Shown here: piece by piece, positions 47,676 through 60,701 of the stretch
Layout: each line of letters starts with the position of its first letter
Position numbering within the stretch: the stretch's first letter is position 1
DNA from: Styela clava
Taxonomy: Eukaryota; Chordata; Ascidiacea; Stolidobranchia; Styelidae
Length of the DNA stretch: 64,000 bases
Reading direction: 5' to 3'
Assembly: GCF_964204865.1 (NCBI RefSeq)
Contig: NC_135252.1
Span: forward strand, 62,001 to 126,000
Translations under genes and position numbers: made by a program
Notes under the pieces: model-generated
What the model was told of the DNA's origin: nothing
Databases searched by the model: none
The model's input: the letters and a program-made list of their open reading frames with translations, nothing else

Positions 47676-50067
47676 TTTTGCCATTCCTATTTAAATTTTG
47701 CTTTATATGTGCAAGACTATTGACTACTGGGAGTGGGACTACAAAAAAGATTTTTATATTAAGAACAGTAAGAATAGGTTTATTTCAACACTCATTCGCA
47801 ATTCCTGCACGATGCTCTTTGTTTAAGTCACGTGAGATATTTAGGAAAAAACTTTTCTTCTAGTTGCCAAGTGGAACATTGTTGCATATGTACAATGTTG
47901 TTCTACTTTGATCTAAACGATATATGACCGACCCACAGAGACTACCATAAGCATCTGAATTTTGTATCTTATTGTCAGAATTAACAACCGCCAATGTTAT
48001 TAAGTTTACTCTGTCTTTTTATTTTCCGAGTAAAGAATAAACAAGATTATAATTATTAGCCTGTTATCAGTCATAAAGACGCGTTTTGTTTAATTTACAA
48101 TATAAATCTATCAAAATAATGTAATATTTATTATATTTTTTCAATGACTGAGCTCATTTTTTTACATTTACTAATTTTCAGAATCAACTGAATGAAATTG
48201 AAACTGATTATATTTTTCCAGAGACAGAACAAATTCCGAATCAAAATATTTAACAAATAAATATTTAACAAGACACCTATATGTAAGTTATATGTTCATC
48301 TCAAACAGTGGTTATTCTGAAATATCTTTATAAACGACACAGACTTCTATAATACTTTCACTGTTAATATATAAATACAACAATAAAAGAAATTACGCAT
48401 TATATAAAAAGTAATGATAATTAAGTTTGGTCCCATAGTGCCATGATCGTTTTTTCATTTTACATGGTATCCCTCGAACGTACATAAAATATAATTGACG
48501 TGTTTTTGATCGCCTTCGGGTCGTTCATTATGCATTTTCAGTAATATTAGTCAAAATTTACTATTTTTTGACTATGAAAACACAAAGTTCAGATAGTGTG
48601 GAATAAACGAAAATCATCGTGCATGAACCTAAAACATTAAAGGGCCTTGTAATCCCAAAAACGTATATTATATAAATCATGGGTAGTCCGCTAATTCAAG
48701 AAACCAGACGATATTTCATAAGTTGGTCTTAGAAAAGCTGAAAATCACCACCAAAATACACTGACTTTACTTTTTCATAACCTACTTGTTGGGCGCGATA
48801 ACGCGCAAACGAAAACTGTCTTTGTGTGACGTAAATATTCATCTTTTACAGAAGCCAGGCACCAGACACACGATCAAACAGTTGTTCAGCCACAACCCTA
48901 AGGTGTCAAGGGTAGAGTACTCTAGCATGACCACATTTGGGTAGGAAAGAGAGAGTAGCATACTCTACCCTTAGCATGATAAGAGTTGTATAATATTCAC
49001 ATTTTAACAATACCTTCTTAAGCTTTATCGTGTGTTCTCGTATACGCCATGTTGCGTGTATTCGGAATCGAGGAAAAAGCGCGATGAAACTATTGTCATT
49101 GATTGATATTAGTGTCTGCATGCGCCAATGATTGCAAATTCAGTTTAATTTTCTGAGCTATTTTGCTTTGAAGAAAATGATTCAAAGTGGTGTAAACCCT
49201 TAGGAGATACTGTCAATGATAACTTAAATACGATGATACCAAATCATTAATTTATTTTCTTTCTTTACAGGCCATACCTAATTGACAGCGGTGAAGATAG
49301 ATGATGTTTCTGTGCCAATACCAGTTCAGAGAAAGGCGTTGTGAGCCCAGTTTGGTCCCTTTTGCACATTCGACCTTATCAGCAGTAACTTTTCTTTTAT
49401 GCTTCATACAAACTTTGGTTTTGAAAAGTCAATATTTTATTATTTCGTAAACCATACCAAATTTAGGGTATTTATCTTGTGTAATTAACGACCACTATTC
49501 AAAGATATGTACCTAATGTAAACAAAGTTCTTTGTATATAGTGTTATTAGTTTAATATGGTTGCCTGTGGGAATATTGTTTATTCGACGTCTGTGGATTG
49601 CGTAACTGAGACTATTAGTAAGTCCAAATGGAAATTTATATAATGTTTAGAACATTATGTTTTGAATGTGCATGTATCATGTGAAACTGTCCTGCATTTA
49701 TGGTATTTCTCGTTTATTCATTTCTTGTGGCTTTTTCTTTTTTTTGATCTTTGATAATTTTTCTTGTGTCGGTGTCAGTAGTCAGCTGGATATGCAGCGG
49801 AATGCCGTTCGGCAGATATGTAAATCATTATCAGATTGAAAGTAAAGGGCTGTCTAGTCTAGACTGTGACTTTAGGATGCCTGATATCTTGAAGCTATCA
49901 TAAACTGCGTGGTTGAAGACTTTATGATCATTCGTCTCGGTCACCTGTTATCAGAACATCCTATGAAGGAAATTAATTGTGTGTTTTGCTTTTACAGATG
50001 CTGGATATGTGATTTTATATATATCTTGCGTTTTCGCTCTTATCGTAGAACATATGTGTCAGGCGAT
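47676..50067. other. Copy A right part; one weak terminal-exon candidate
   Basis: Shared with 61607-64000. At 48182-48253, after an acceptor CTAATTTTCAG, 24 codons (NQLNEIETDYIFPETEQIPN and on) end in TAA, with AATAAA at 48256. No upstream exon found. Otherwise AT-rich with no recognised gene. Confidence 0.25.
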
Positions 50068-50670
50068 GCAGAGGCCGTTGTTATAAAAATTTTTTTAGTC
50101 TTACTAATCGGCAACACCGCCACTGTACTAAAAGTCCATAATCGTTTCTTCGTAATATTTTTTCTTTTACATTCTGTGAAAATTTGTATATTGGCCATGG
50201 TCGGTGTTGGTTGGGCTCATTGGTTCTTCCAGTTATAGCTTGCAGCCCAGAATTTGATGATGGTGTAGAAATTGCCGGTCGTGGAGTTGTCGTCAACTTG
50301 AATACGCATGAAATGAAATTGGCCAACAGCTTGTAAAAACACAACAAGATTGATTTACATGTGGATAGTCTGGTATAGATGGTATCTCCATACTGTCGAT
50401 ACATATGAAAGCGGTCAAACGAAATCGAAAATAAAAAAAAAGATGACACGTGCCCATTTAGAAATGATTACATTACATCAACTCAAGCTGGAATTGCGCA
50501 AGAATTGCAAAGTGACGAAAAAAACATTTCGATTGAAGCAAATGAGGAAAAAATATTACAAAATGTATATAGATTAAATAACGCAAATTTACCACAATTT
50601 ATGGATAACACAATGGAGAATTTTTCGCTGCAACAAGATAAAAACGAGAATATTGGTCAGAGACCGAAGA

Positions 50671-50941
50671 CTTATCGATCGAAAGTTAGGGGATCCCCCA
50701 AAACAGCGCTCTTACTCCATAGTGACACCTTGTGTCCCATCACTAATTAATTAATAACTCGCTAATTATACGACATAATTCGCCCAAAATCAATAGGCTA
50801 CTGGTACGAGATATGATGAATGCACATGCAAAATCTGCAACAGATCCAATCTCACTTTCGTGAGATATCGCGTGCATCTAACAGACAGACAGATAAACAG
50901 ACAAATACCCATCAACATACTTACCGATAAAAATCGATAAG
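50671..50941 (-). repeat. Dispersed repeat, copy 2 (inverted partner of 26757)
   Basis: Reverse complement matches 26757-27013 block by block, including TTAGATGCACGCGATATCTC and GAGTTATTAATTAATTAGTG. It interrupts a coding-like stretch: open, hydrophilic sequence precedes it (50460-50670). Confidence 0.75.
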
Positions 50942-51714
50942 TAATGATCTATTTAACGACGCATATTTGAACATTGCAGTAGGAAAACAACTTTCAAGGG
51001 AGAAGACAAACAGTGTATTCGATGTGTCTACAACCGAGCAAGAAAATCATGAAGTTGAAAACAGCACATAAATGTACTCAACGGACGACGATAACTTTTT
51101 GGGGGAAACTAAACAAATAGAAAGACCAACTGAAAAATATTTGTTATATTTCATCGATATTAACGGATTTGACCGTACAAAAATTAGATAAATCCCCAGA
51201 GGATTCTCGGTTGAAAAAATCCATTTTTTAGTAACCATTGGTTGGAATGTCTTCATTTGGATTTGATTCACCAACAAATTATACGGGATAAATTATTTTT
51301 GAATGATAGAATTATAAATGCAGCAATTTAATGAAAATAAAATATCGTCATTTATCAGGACCGAATGATGTAATAATATTGACAGTGAAAGGATTCCCAA
51401 TAAAATCCTGTAATACCTTTGTTGAAATAATAAACATCAGAAAAATCACTGGATAACTATTTCGGACCAGTTTTCTGAAAAAAATCATGCATCAATGTAT
51501 GACAGTCTTTTATCGAGTAATTATTCTGGAATCGTGCAAACAGCAGTTTGTTAGCTCAGTGAGGCCAATAGTGACAGCATCACAATTGCAAGTATAGCAA
51601 TGGAGGGCTCGGAATGGCATTTAACTTAAAATGATATTGACGTTTTTTGGAGTCACATTAAACCTGAAATACATTCTACCCGAGTACCCAAAACATCCCT
51701 TCGGTTTGCTTGCA

Positions 51715-51850
51715 AAGTATTTTGCCATTGCCTGGTGATGGATATGAAACTTTGCAGTGCATAGTGTGTGAGAAAATGTTTCATAAAAAATGCGAAACTG
51801 ACGGATTCCAGAACCAGAACTGGAAATGTCGGAATTGCCGTACTTATTCA
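51715..51850 (+). pseudogene. PHD-finger half, frameshifted
   Basis: The frame from 51710 reads GDGYETLQCIVCEKMFHKKC and then NQNWKCRNC: the second half of a PHD finger (CxxC, FHxxC, WxCxxC). The expected first pair (FCHC at about 51720) is present but in another frame, so one indel separates the halves. PHD fingers read histone tails; PHD-like fingers also occur in ORF1 of some CR1-group LINEs. The frame ends at 51914. Confidence 0.6.
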
Positions 51851-52241
51851 GTTGAAGATTCAAAGCAAAACGGAGGAATTGAAAACTTGGCAAGATGCCA
51901 TATCATCCCACCATGACACACCGATGGTGGTGTCAATCTACAATAGCACCCGTGACCTATTTCCACATACAACCTCGCCCACTGCTGAGAACAAATTTGG
52001 GTGTGGTTCCAATGAAACATATTGCAAATTAAGCGACAACACATCCAAAATTCCGACGGGCGTTACGTATAAAATTGGCCTGGACAAATTCATAATTTTA
52101 ATCTTGAAGCCGAATAAGCTTGATATTTCAGTAATCTTTCACACTATTATGCATGAAATGGCCCATGTCACGGTGCCGGTAAAAATAGCCAGCCGAGCAC
52201 ATGCGAAAGAATTCAAAAAATGTGGGAGATTCATTCTATGA
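51768..52241 (+). CDS. ORF with HExxH zinc-metallopeptidase motif (SprT/WLM-like)
   Basis: The longest open frame in the window (157 codons). The first about 27 codons overlap the PHD sequence in another frame and are probably not native. The part from about residue 50 looks like real protein: STRDLFPHTTSPTAENKFGC, a central YKIGLDKFIILILKPNKLD, then FHTIMHEMAHV and HAKEFKKCGR near the C terminus. HEMAH followed about 14 residues later by HAKEF is the HExxH...HxxxF arrangement of SprT/Wss1 (WLM)-type zinc peptidases, which cleave DNA-bound proteins; related domains also occur in large DNA viruses and mobile elements. The length is short for a complete enzyme, and I saw no splice partners. Probably a remnant exon or a decayed mobile or viral gene; function unknown. 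Confidence 0.5.
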   Translation: MRKCFIKNAKLTDSRTRTGNVGIAVLIQLKIQSKTEELKTWQDAISSHHDTPMVVSIYNSTRDLFPHTTSPTAENKFGCGSNETYCKLSDNTSKIPTGVTYKIGLDKFIILILKPNKLDISVIFHTIMHEMAHVTVPVKIASRAHAKEFKKCGRFIL

Positions 52242-53340
52242 CATATTAAATTGAATCGAAAAATGTTACCCGAGCAGTGACAGTGTTTTTCAATAATCGA
52301 CAAGTCAGTTCTTAATAAGTCAGTATGATGGGATATTCATTATTTTCACATGTAATGAAAATACCTTTATCGAAATCAAGTTGCCAGTACAAGCTAACAA
52401 TTAAATTGTGTAATTATACCATCTTGCCGTCATCTTATTTCGTAGACTATAATGTTGTGCCATTTTAATGCTTTAGAATTTTGTCTTATTTCTTTACAAC
52501 AGGAGTTTTGGAATGGTGCGACACGACGCACTGATGAGTCATTTTTATTTTGCGTCGTACAAATATTTAATTGGAAAGTCATACTCTACTGAATGTAGGT
52601 ATGCATATTTGAATAAACTATTACATAACTGTAGTAAACAATTTCTGATAAAATCAAACCACAATGTTACTTTCTGTATTTACTTAAGATTTGTTCAATT
52701 TAGTAAATCCGAGAATTTTGTGAATTTTTTGGAATAACGAATATCCAGCTTGTACTAATAACGATACACACGGTTTATCCAAGAGCTATATCATAACATT
52801 GCTAAGTCCTCACGTCTCATAAAGCTAACCAAACTTGATTTTCAGTGTTTCTATCATTTTGTTTTCAAATATTTTTTCACTAGTGCGTCGCATGCGCGGA
52901 GAGTTTTTACAAAGGCGTCTTATCACAAAAAAAAGAAACACTGCTTCACGACATCTAAATTTATATGCCTTTTATTTGCCAGGATTGTTGTATATATAAC
53001 CTATTTCACCGTCCGCTGTCAATGAGCATCTTTTTTAGTATCAAAATGGGTGTCTTGACAATCTGAATAACGACGTTATGAGACCAGGTGGCTTGCAGCG
53101 ACATCTTCAAATGAAGCACGCTATCCAGCAACACAAGATATTTACGTATTTCAATTCAAGAAATCTTGTTTGAATAAAATTAAGATTTCGGGTGAGGAAC
53201 TTTCTCCAATTTTCATCTTCTGAAGTTGTTGAAGCGTCTAGAAATCGTTCGTATGTTTGCCACACAAAAGTAAAATTAGCTTCTTACATGGGACTTGAAA
53301 TTGATTGTTTGTTGAACTAGAGTGGTCACATTGAACTGCT
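52242..53340. other. No gene recognised
   Basis: AT-rich. The frame at 52513-52737 shows no recognisable domain. Confidence 0.4.
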
Positions 53341-53930
53341 ATCAATAATATTAGCACGTGCCGTTGGAACGCTAAGTAAGCCATGAGGAATGGTCTCACA
53401 AAAAACTATAACACATATTTATCACAGACTTTTTTATTCACATATAACTTACGGGATAATTATATGGGGCTGTGCGTCAAAACAGCATTTAAAGAAGCTC
53501 AGTGTACTGCAAAACAAAGCCATTCGCATAATTTCAAATAGCGGTTACGAAGCACATATTAAACCGTATTATTATAAATTTAGACTTCTCAAGCTAAATG
53601 ACTTATATCGATATGGAGTTGCAAAATTCATATACCATACGAAAATAAACTGTTCCCCAAATGTTTTTTTGATTTTTTTCAAAGCATAAATTCAATCCTT
53701 AACCAAGGCACAAGATACAGCACAACCTATTTGTTCCGAGGTCAGATTCTACAAAAATCTATAATGTTTCCAGGGAGATTATTTGGAATGAAATTCGTCG
53801 GGAAATAAAAAAATTGCTGTTATGCAGGCTTCTCCCGCAAACTTTTTGAAAAATATATCGATAGCTGCAAGTAACACATACTTGCATCGTCAGACGCTGT
53901 TGGCAGGAAGGCAATAAACTACTTTGTTAT
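53341..53930 (+). pseudogene. LINE reverse-transcriptase C-terminal relic (jockey/CR1-L2-like)
   Basis: Reads ILARAVGTLSK, then THIYHRLFYSHITYGIIIWG, KLSVLQNKAIRIISNSGY and LLKLNDLYRYGVAKFIY: the standard post-catalytic region of jockey/CR1/L2 LINE reverse transcriptases (SYGIxxWG, LQKKAIRII). After a frame change at about 53680 the tail continues (STKIYNVSREIIWNEIRREI). Endonuclease and catalytic domains are absent, consistent with a 5'-truncated insertion. Confidence 0.8.
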
Positions 53931-54282
53931 CTATTAAGCATTGTATTCTATCGAATTGAGTTTTTTTTTGTTTGTTTATTTTGTTTTACCTTCTGTTTTA
54001 ATTTATTTTCAGTGTGGTTTTTCTAGCACAATTTCGTTGATTAGATGTTGATTTTATTAATTTTTGCAAAAGGCAGTGACTAACTCGATGATCTAACGGC
54101 CGCTTCGTTACAGCCTCGTCAAAATGGTTTAATTAATTTTAAAATGTTGTATGAACTATTTTACATTGCTGACGGAATCAAAAAAATACTACTACACAAA
54201 ACCACATAATAATGATGGAACATTAATAAAACCGTGCATGCTATAAGCAGCCAGTCTTGTGTTGGGGAAAATGAAAAGCAAG

Positions 54283-54507
54283 CTCTGCTGGCTGGATGCT
54301 CAGGGTTTTGGCCTCAACAATGAGCAGAATTTTTGTAGCCTGGATAGCATTTGGAGATGCAGTTTTCAACATAGTAGACTTACAGTCTTCACTTGGATAT
54401 TTAAAAACGGTATGCCTCAATTTTACAAAGAATTGGATTCAGCAATTGAACAATGGCCATGGATGAAACATAATTCAAAACTAAGAAGTTTTTCAATTCA
54501 TATCTGA
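54283..54507 (+). pseudogene. DDE_Tnp_4 relic, copy B (truncated at duplication edge)
   Basis: Same STMSRIFVAWI and MPQFYKEL blocks as 35494-35718. The upstream coiled-coil part is replaced by unrelated sequence, which marks the breakpoint. Confidence 0.55.
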
Positions 54508-54654
54508 ACGCAATATTTTTTTCTGATTACAAGCTAAGTCAGACTGCTGGAGCGCTTGTTTGCTTAGCTCCTCGCGACGGCATAACAATTGTTCCAGATT
54601 TGTATCCAGGAACACGAAATGACAATAACTCAAATACGACGCCCACTCGGAATA

Positions 54655-55094
54655 GACCTTATTCATTAAAAACCCATCCTACGCGCAAAAAGAAAAGTGA
54701 TGTAAACAAAACAATTTTAACATTAGCTCTTATGGGGAATGTGATCACCAGAGCAGAAATTTGCATTTTTTGTAATTTTCTAGATAGATAGATCTTTCAA
54801 TGTAGACGTGAGCAGCTTTGAGAATAGAATATTTTTTACATCTTTTTTGATATTTTTATCATGTTAAACATGGTCAAGATTTTTGATAATCGTTCATTAA
54901 AATTTTAATGAGCGCGGTGTTTCCGATGACGTCATTCTCGCTAGACCATGAGATTCTGCCAACGCGCCCTGCTCTGTGGCATATGCGCTGCAAATGCGGC
55001 GCTAATTTTGCTTTGGGTACGGTACCGGTACTGGAAGCGTTTAACATGGACACGTTCTTTTTGCGCGTAGGATGGGTTTTTAATGAATAAGGGG
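54655..55094. mobile_element. TIR element, copy B of 35866-36299
   Basis: Same inverted repeats (CCTTATTCATTAAAAACCCA) and flanking TA. A 6-bp longer interior comes from an AGATAGAT expansion near 54784. Confidence 0.75.
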
Positions 55095-56280
55095 TATTGC
55101 TTACTTCATGGCGGAATATTAGATGGCAAAGATTCGTATTGAGTGATTGTGATCATTTATCGGGTTGCATTGATAAAACAATCCAGATGCAGCACTTCTT
55201 GGGGGTACACCGTGCGTCAACTTCAACCACAGCGCTTCTTATGATCATATTACTGTAGGACTCGAGTAAATAAACATTTTCACCGCATTGTTGTGGTCCT
55301 ATGTAACCATCTGAAATATATTGAGAAGAACATACATCACAAACTGGGTACAGTGCAAGTTTGTGGGTTAACTAATAATATTTGTGGTTGTTTCTCATGA
55401 AACTGAGAAGTGATGTCTAACAACTTCTAAATTGTTTTAAAACGGTGCTATTTTTAAGAATGAAAGTGTGTGAAGCACTTGCGGTGGTGACAAGATGATA
55501 TGATTTAGCATTATCAAATAAGACATTTTTCAAGCAGCTGATTCTAAATTTTCCATTAGATATATAATCACCTTTCGACTTTTACAGCTTCGAAATCCTT
55601 TTTTGCAACATCTTTCTCCCAGGAATGACCCAGTTGGAAATATGTTTACCGAGGACGCCCATTTCCCAGTATGCTATTTCACCATAGCCCAATCTTTGAC
55701 TGTAAATGAATTGTAGGTATGATATTACTAATTCAAATATTATAAACCATGCAATGAACAGCATGGCATGCTACATAAATATTTAAAAAGATTAATTGAA
55801 TTTCACCTTGCTACCAATGTACATATTGAAGTAAAGAGATATATGCATATCTCTTATTTGTGAACTTTCATAATACAATTTATATGTATGTAACTTGTGT
55901 TGTTAACTCAGCAGCAATAAAACAGGACATGATAGTTTTTGGTAACTGGTCTGTCTTGTTTGTCTAGCTACCCATAGCGCGCAAACAAAGACAGAAAAAA
56001 AAGTGAAACTATTTGTGAATACAAAGATTCGTGGACGACCGACTATCTCTTTATCGAAAGTGTTTTATTGAAGTTCGTTGTTATTACAGGTTTTACATAA
56101 GTTCGTTCACATAACCCGATGGTTTTTAACCATTGCGCGGGAACCCCTGTGTTTAGTCATAACCAATAATTCGAACGCGGCTTGGGTCACGACGAGAAGA
56201 TTTTGAAACTTTGACGCTTATCCTTATTTGAGTTATACACCCCTGTTATATGACATAAGCGTAGATCATTTACCTTGATG

Positions 56281-57383
56281 GGGCAACTTCAGTCTCGTGT
56301 TTCTACATGTCTTTTCAGTAGTCGATATATATTTGTTCTTACAACAATGTCCCGCACAATTGTCAACCCATGTAGTAGATCTAAATATAATACCTGATAA
56401 ATGAATATATTAGCAAATTTTTTTTTCGTATATGTCTTCAGCTTTTCACAATAAGTAAATAAACTCCATCAAGCTAACAAATAGAATGATATGGAATATC
56501 GCCAGACAATGTGATCGACCTGAGGTAAAATGCTTAATCAATCAAATCTTTATTGCTTACCGTTATCTTATTTGACTACAGTAATTAAATATGTAATTAC
56601 GCTGATCAATTTGAACGCAGAGGTGCGAATCGCATTTCTCAACCAGTCACATGGATACGCGATGACGAAAGGTTTGTCTAATTCTCAGAAAGCTGGGCTA
56701 ATTGATGCTGTCGTTGTTTTCTTTTGACACAACATCAAGGTAATTAAATGTTTTTTTTTTCTTGAAAATAAATGAATATAAATATATATATATCAATCCG
56801 CCACTGGTATAAATCTGCTATTATTTGTATTTTTTTTATACGTGGCAACTTGAGGGGTTAAGGTAGTTAAAATAGTTAGATAAACATACAAAGGTAAACA
56901 AACTAATCTTCTGGGGGGATCTGCTACCCGAATAGATGAAGACGCCTTCTAAATTTTGCTGCATTTTTCTTTCATGCAATTAAACTGACATTCAATACAT
57001 TTTACAAGCGTCCCGATGAGTACTAGAAATCTGCTGCAATTACGATGTACGATTAGTATATATATAGGTTCCTTCTACCTACGTGCACTTGAGACCATCA
57101 ATGTGTCTAAACGTAGTCTTATTGTTCTCGGTATATCACGTTAATAACCCCATATCATTCTATAACAATTCCATATCATTCTATTTGTTAGAACAAAGGA
57201 GTTTATTTAGCTATTGTAAAAAGCTGAAGGCATATACGAAATAAAAAATTGCTAATATATTCATTTATCAGGTATTTACATTTAGATCTACTACATGGTT
57301 TGACAATTATGTGGGACATTATTGTAATAACAAATATCGACTAATGAAAATACATGTAGAAACTCGAGACTGAAGTTGCCTCG
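56281..57383. mobile_element. Foldback element, copy B of 37485-38520
   Basis: Arms 56281-56494 and 57171-57383. The spacer carries the extra 66-bp segment at 56745-56810. Confidence 0.85.
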
Positions 57384-59133
57384 TTGAAAGTTAGCATAGC
57401 GGCTTACAAACGCGCATTTTGGTTTAAAATTTGGAAAGAGGATGGAAGTAAACTAAGCTGCTGAGGTATTTAGTCGTACTGGAATTAAAGCACCGAAAAC
57501 GTTTTTTCGGGTAACGCCATGAACTCTCTCTGCGAAAAAACTGACAGGCATAAAAACACTGAAGAAGAGTATCTCTCTCAGATTTGTCCACAAATCGCAG
57601 CAGTAGTAACGGAGCACCAGGCACAACAGCCCCATTGACATTCACCAATATTATTCTATACCTGTTACTAAATACAGGGTATTTTGTATTTAAATGAATA
57701 AAATTTCCTTTATCTGATCTTCTTATTTTTATTAATTTATAGCAAAATGGTTTTATGAGCAGAAAATGTTCATACTATGTGATTAGTGTGCCGCGAATAT
57801 TTTAAAGAGCTTAATAGGGTGCCTCGATATAAAACTCGATTTGAAACAATTGTTTTAAAACAACTCGTTTTGAATAAATCCCTTCTTGTCCACAATAATT
57901 TACTGTTGAGAGTATGACATTTGTGGATTTATGAAGTTTCATTGTATTGTGATGTCTGTGCGGCGATCTCGTCGGATAATTGTTGCCGCGTTAGGCTGAA
58001 TGATTTATGACTAATTATAAATATGTCTATATATCTCAAAAAGCAACTTCAAAGTTGCCCAATGAGACTATCACGATGCCAATTCTGCGTCTGTCATCCA
58101 CGTTTAGTAGTCATTCTCTTTTGCATACTTCGGCAATATTTCCTATATATATATATCAGCAGTTATAGATACTAAAAAACTGACATTTCTAATTTAAACA
58201 CACATTTCTAATTTTCCAGACTTATTTTTTGACACACATTTTCAAATTTTGTATACAATTATTTCCTCAATATAGCAATTTACGCTGAAATATCTCAAGT
58301 TGGTATGACAAACCTCGACAGTGTTGAGTCGATACCTAATACATAGTGTGATAATAAAAAGCAGATAAATGTCAATATAATTTTGGAAAACTCAAGTGCG
58401 AAAGATGGTAATCCCGTCTAATAACAGCTAAAGAAAACTTAATGACTTGAGCCATCAACGCTTTGTCTTGCGTCATTTTAGCCTTCAGACCTTCATAGTT
58501 GCAAGGTTCTATAGGCAGTTTTCGCTTTTCGACGCGCAAAACCTATACCGCCAGAAAACAACTACCCTGAAACATTCGTATCGGTGTCTATAAGTTTGCA
58601 CCACAATTATCATATTTCCAAGATTGTATGAAAAACTCTTTGCAATTACGAGCGGTTTCAATTTGTCAAGGAAGAGACTTGGTCGGATTACAATATGCAG
58701 TTGTTCTCTTGTTTTGATTTATGTTGTTATAACCAGTAGCGACAATAATTTGAATATAATCCGAATAACTTTAGCTATGTTTAACTATAACACAACAAGG
58801 AAGTGTTAAGAAAATGTGAAATAAAACTCGGAGATTGTAATAAAATTCAGTAATCCTCATTCTGTCACGTGAGAATAATCGATGAAAGTCACATTTTCAA
58901 CATTACCCTTTCAATCCGATATTCCTTATATGCAATTGCAGCATGGGGAGCTCATGGAGAGGAAATCCATTGTACCTCATTAAAAGTGGCTCATTTCCTG
59001 GCAATATGGACTCATTTACTTGAAAACTAAATACTGTATTCCTTATTCCGTACTGTATTCCGTACCACAAAAATGACTTTTTTTTCGGATTCGCAGTCAC
59101 AAGAGATTTCAATGAAAGAGCCACAAATCTGTT

Positions 59134-59851
59134 ATGCCTGGTAGCGCTATGTGGGAAAGAGTTCCACAATATTGCCATGGTTCCAACGATACTGAAACAT
59201 CATTTCGAAAAAAAAATTATCATCAATATTTGATGCGGTTGCGCGAAAGATACCGTGATCAAATAAATATCATAAAATTATCAACAACGATATCTGATAA
59301 AATTCAAATAACCAGCTACCATGTCGCTGAAATAATAGAGAAGAAAAAATATTCGCATACTGTTGCAGAGGAGTTAATCCTACCAGAGGAGTTAAACCTG
59401 ATGTTATGATTACTCACTGCGCTAGTCGAAAAGACGTTTCCTGTAAAATTAGCTTCCGTGATTAATACCTTGTTAAGTATGGTTAGTCCAGATCTGTAAA
59501 AAGCCGCATATTCGCATTTTTATGCAAAGAAATGGGTGCAGAATACACAATTTTGTTGGTCATATGGTTGTTTTGAGGAAAGTATTTTATTTTTGTTTTT
59601 TGAGGAAAGTATCGCCTTTAGGAATTACGAAATGAAATGAAAGTGTTTTTGACTGATGAAAAGTTTGTTTGAAAAGTTTCTAAGTCATTACTTTGCTGGA
59701 GCAAGCAAGAATAAGTTATACAAATTGCACACAACCGCGGGTAAAAGTCAGTTAATTGCATATTATAGTACATTTCCAAAAATCTCAATTGGTGTTCCGC
59801 CCCAATTTTAGATGAGAAATCCCACGGTCCGAAAAAGGATAAAAATCACTG
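59134..59851 (+). mobile_element. hAT relic with open transposase fragment, copy B
   Basis: The frame 59134-59409 is open for 91 codons and includes SYHVAEIIEKKKYSHTVAEE. The copy A stop is a glutamine codon here. The right terminus ends at 59851 (CACTG). The rest of the transposase is missing, so it cannot act alone. Confidence 0.65.
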
Positions 59852-60701
59852 TGTTAGCGCATACCGGTATACCAGATTTCGCAGCGACTATATCTTGAGG
59901 CAGATTTCTTGCAGTTATGTCTCGTCATTGTGTCTAAAAAAATAAAAATAAAAGTGTGGATGAAGTATTGCATGATAAATAAACATAACAAGGCTAACTT
60001 TCAACCCCAGGCTGGACAAGTTCTGCAATCTATATTTGGATGAACCAATGAGCCAAACAAATAACAAGTTGTCGTTTCGACAATATATCAAAAACAAGCT
60101 AACCAAATGATATCTGAAAACTACAATATATCAAAAACAAGCCGACTAAATACTATCTTCAAATGTTTAAGGTGCATGGCAGTAAGAACGGATATATTTT
60201 GTGACAGTGAGTATGATATTGAATTCTGACTGTCAGCAGATCCTGTTATTTCTAGAAATTCCGCTTGAATATTAAATGAGTATTCAACTATATATGTGTA
60301 AATAGTTTGTAGTGTAACTTATGACCATATCAATGCGCAACATTTTTAAACATTCATTTAAGGGCATATTTTTGATTTGTTCTCTCTGTGTGTATACCGG
60401 TACTGTTTTAACAATGTTGGCCACGTCAATGTATCAATTAGGCTACAGACCAGCTCACGTGTGATTAGTGTTTTTCCTGATAATTGCTTTTATGAGTGTC
60501 CGCACACCGAATTTGCCGCCATGGTTTTGCGTTTGTTTGTATATCAAACCACTTATCACCTTTTCCGCAATGCCCAATCTAGCAATCAGTGTAGATTTTG
60601 GTGATATGATAATCTATGATAATCTCTGAGGGTCAGTCATTTGGGGAAGCAAAAATAATATCTTCTAATCAAATCTGAGCAAATCTAATCTTGTAATGAA
60701 G

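Larger units (their letters stand above)
35494..50067 (+). repeat. Large direct duplication, copy A
   Basis: Matches 54283-64000 in the same orientation over the whole length, starting at CTCTGCTGGCTGGATGC, with sparse substitutions and small indels. The major difference is the 4.9 kb insertion at about 42375-47260, absent from copy B. The 3' limit of the match cannot be fixed because copy B runs off the window. Confidence 0.95.

Noticed and set aside
49909-50449. Two overlapping frames of 109 and 122 codons on opposite strands
   Set aside because: Long for this composition, but neither shows a domain, splice support or consistent codon character, and they cannot both be genes. A short plus-strand stretch near 50240-50330 looks protein-like but stops follow.
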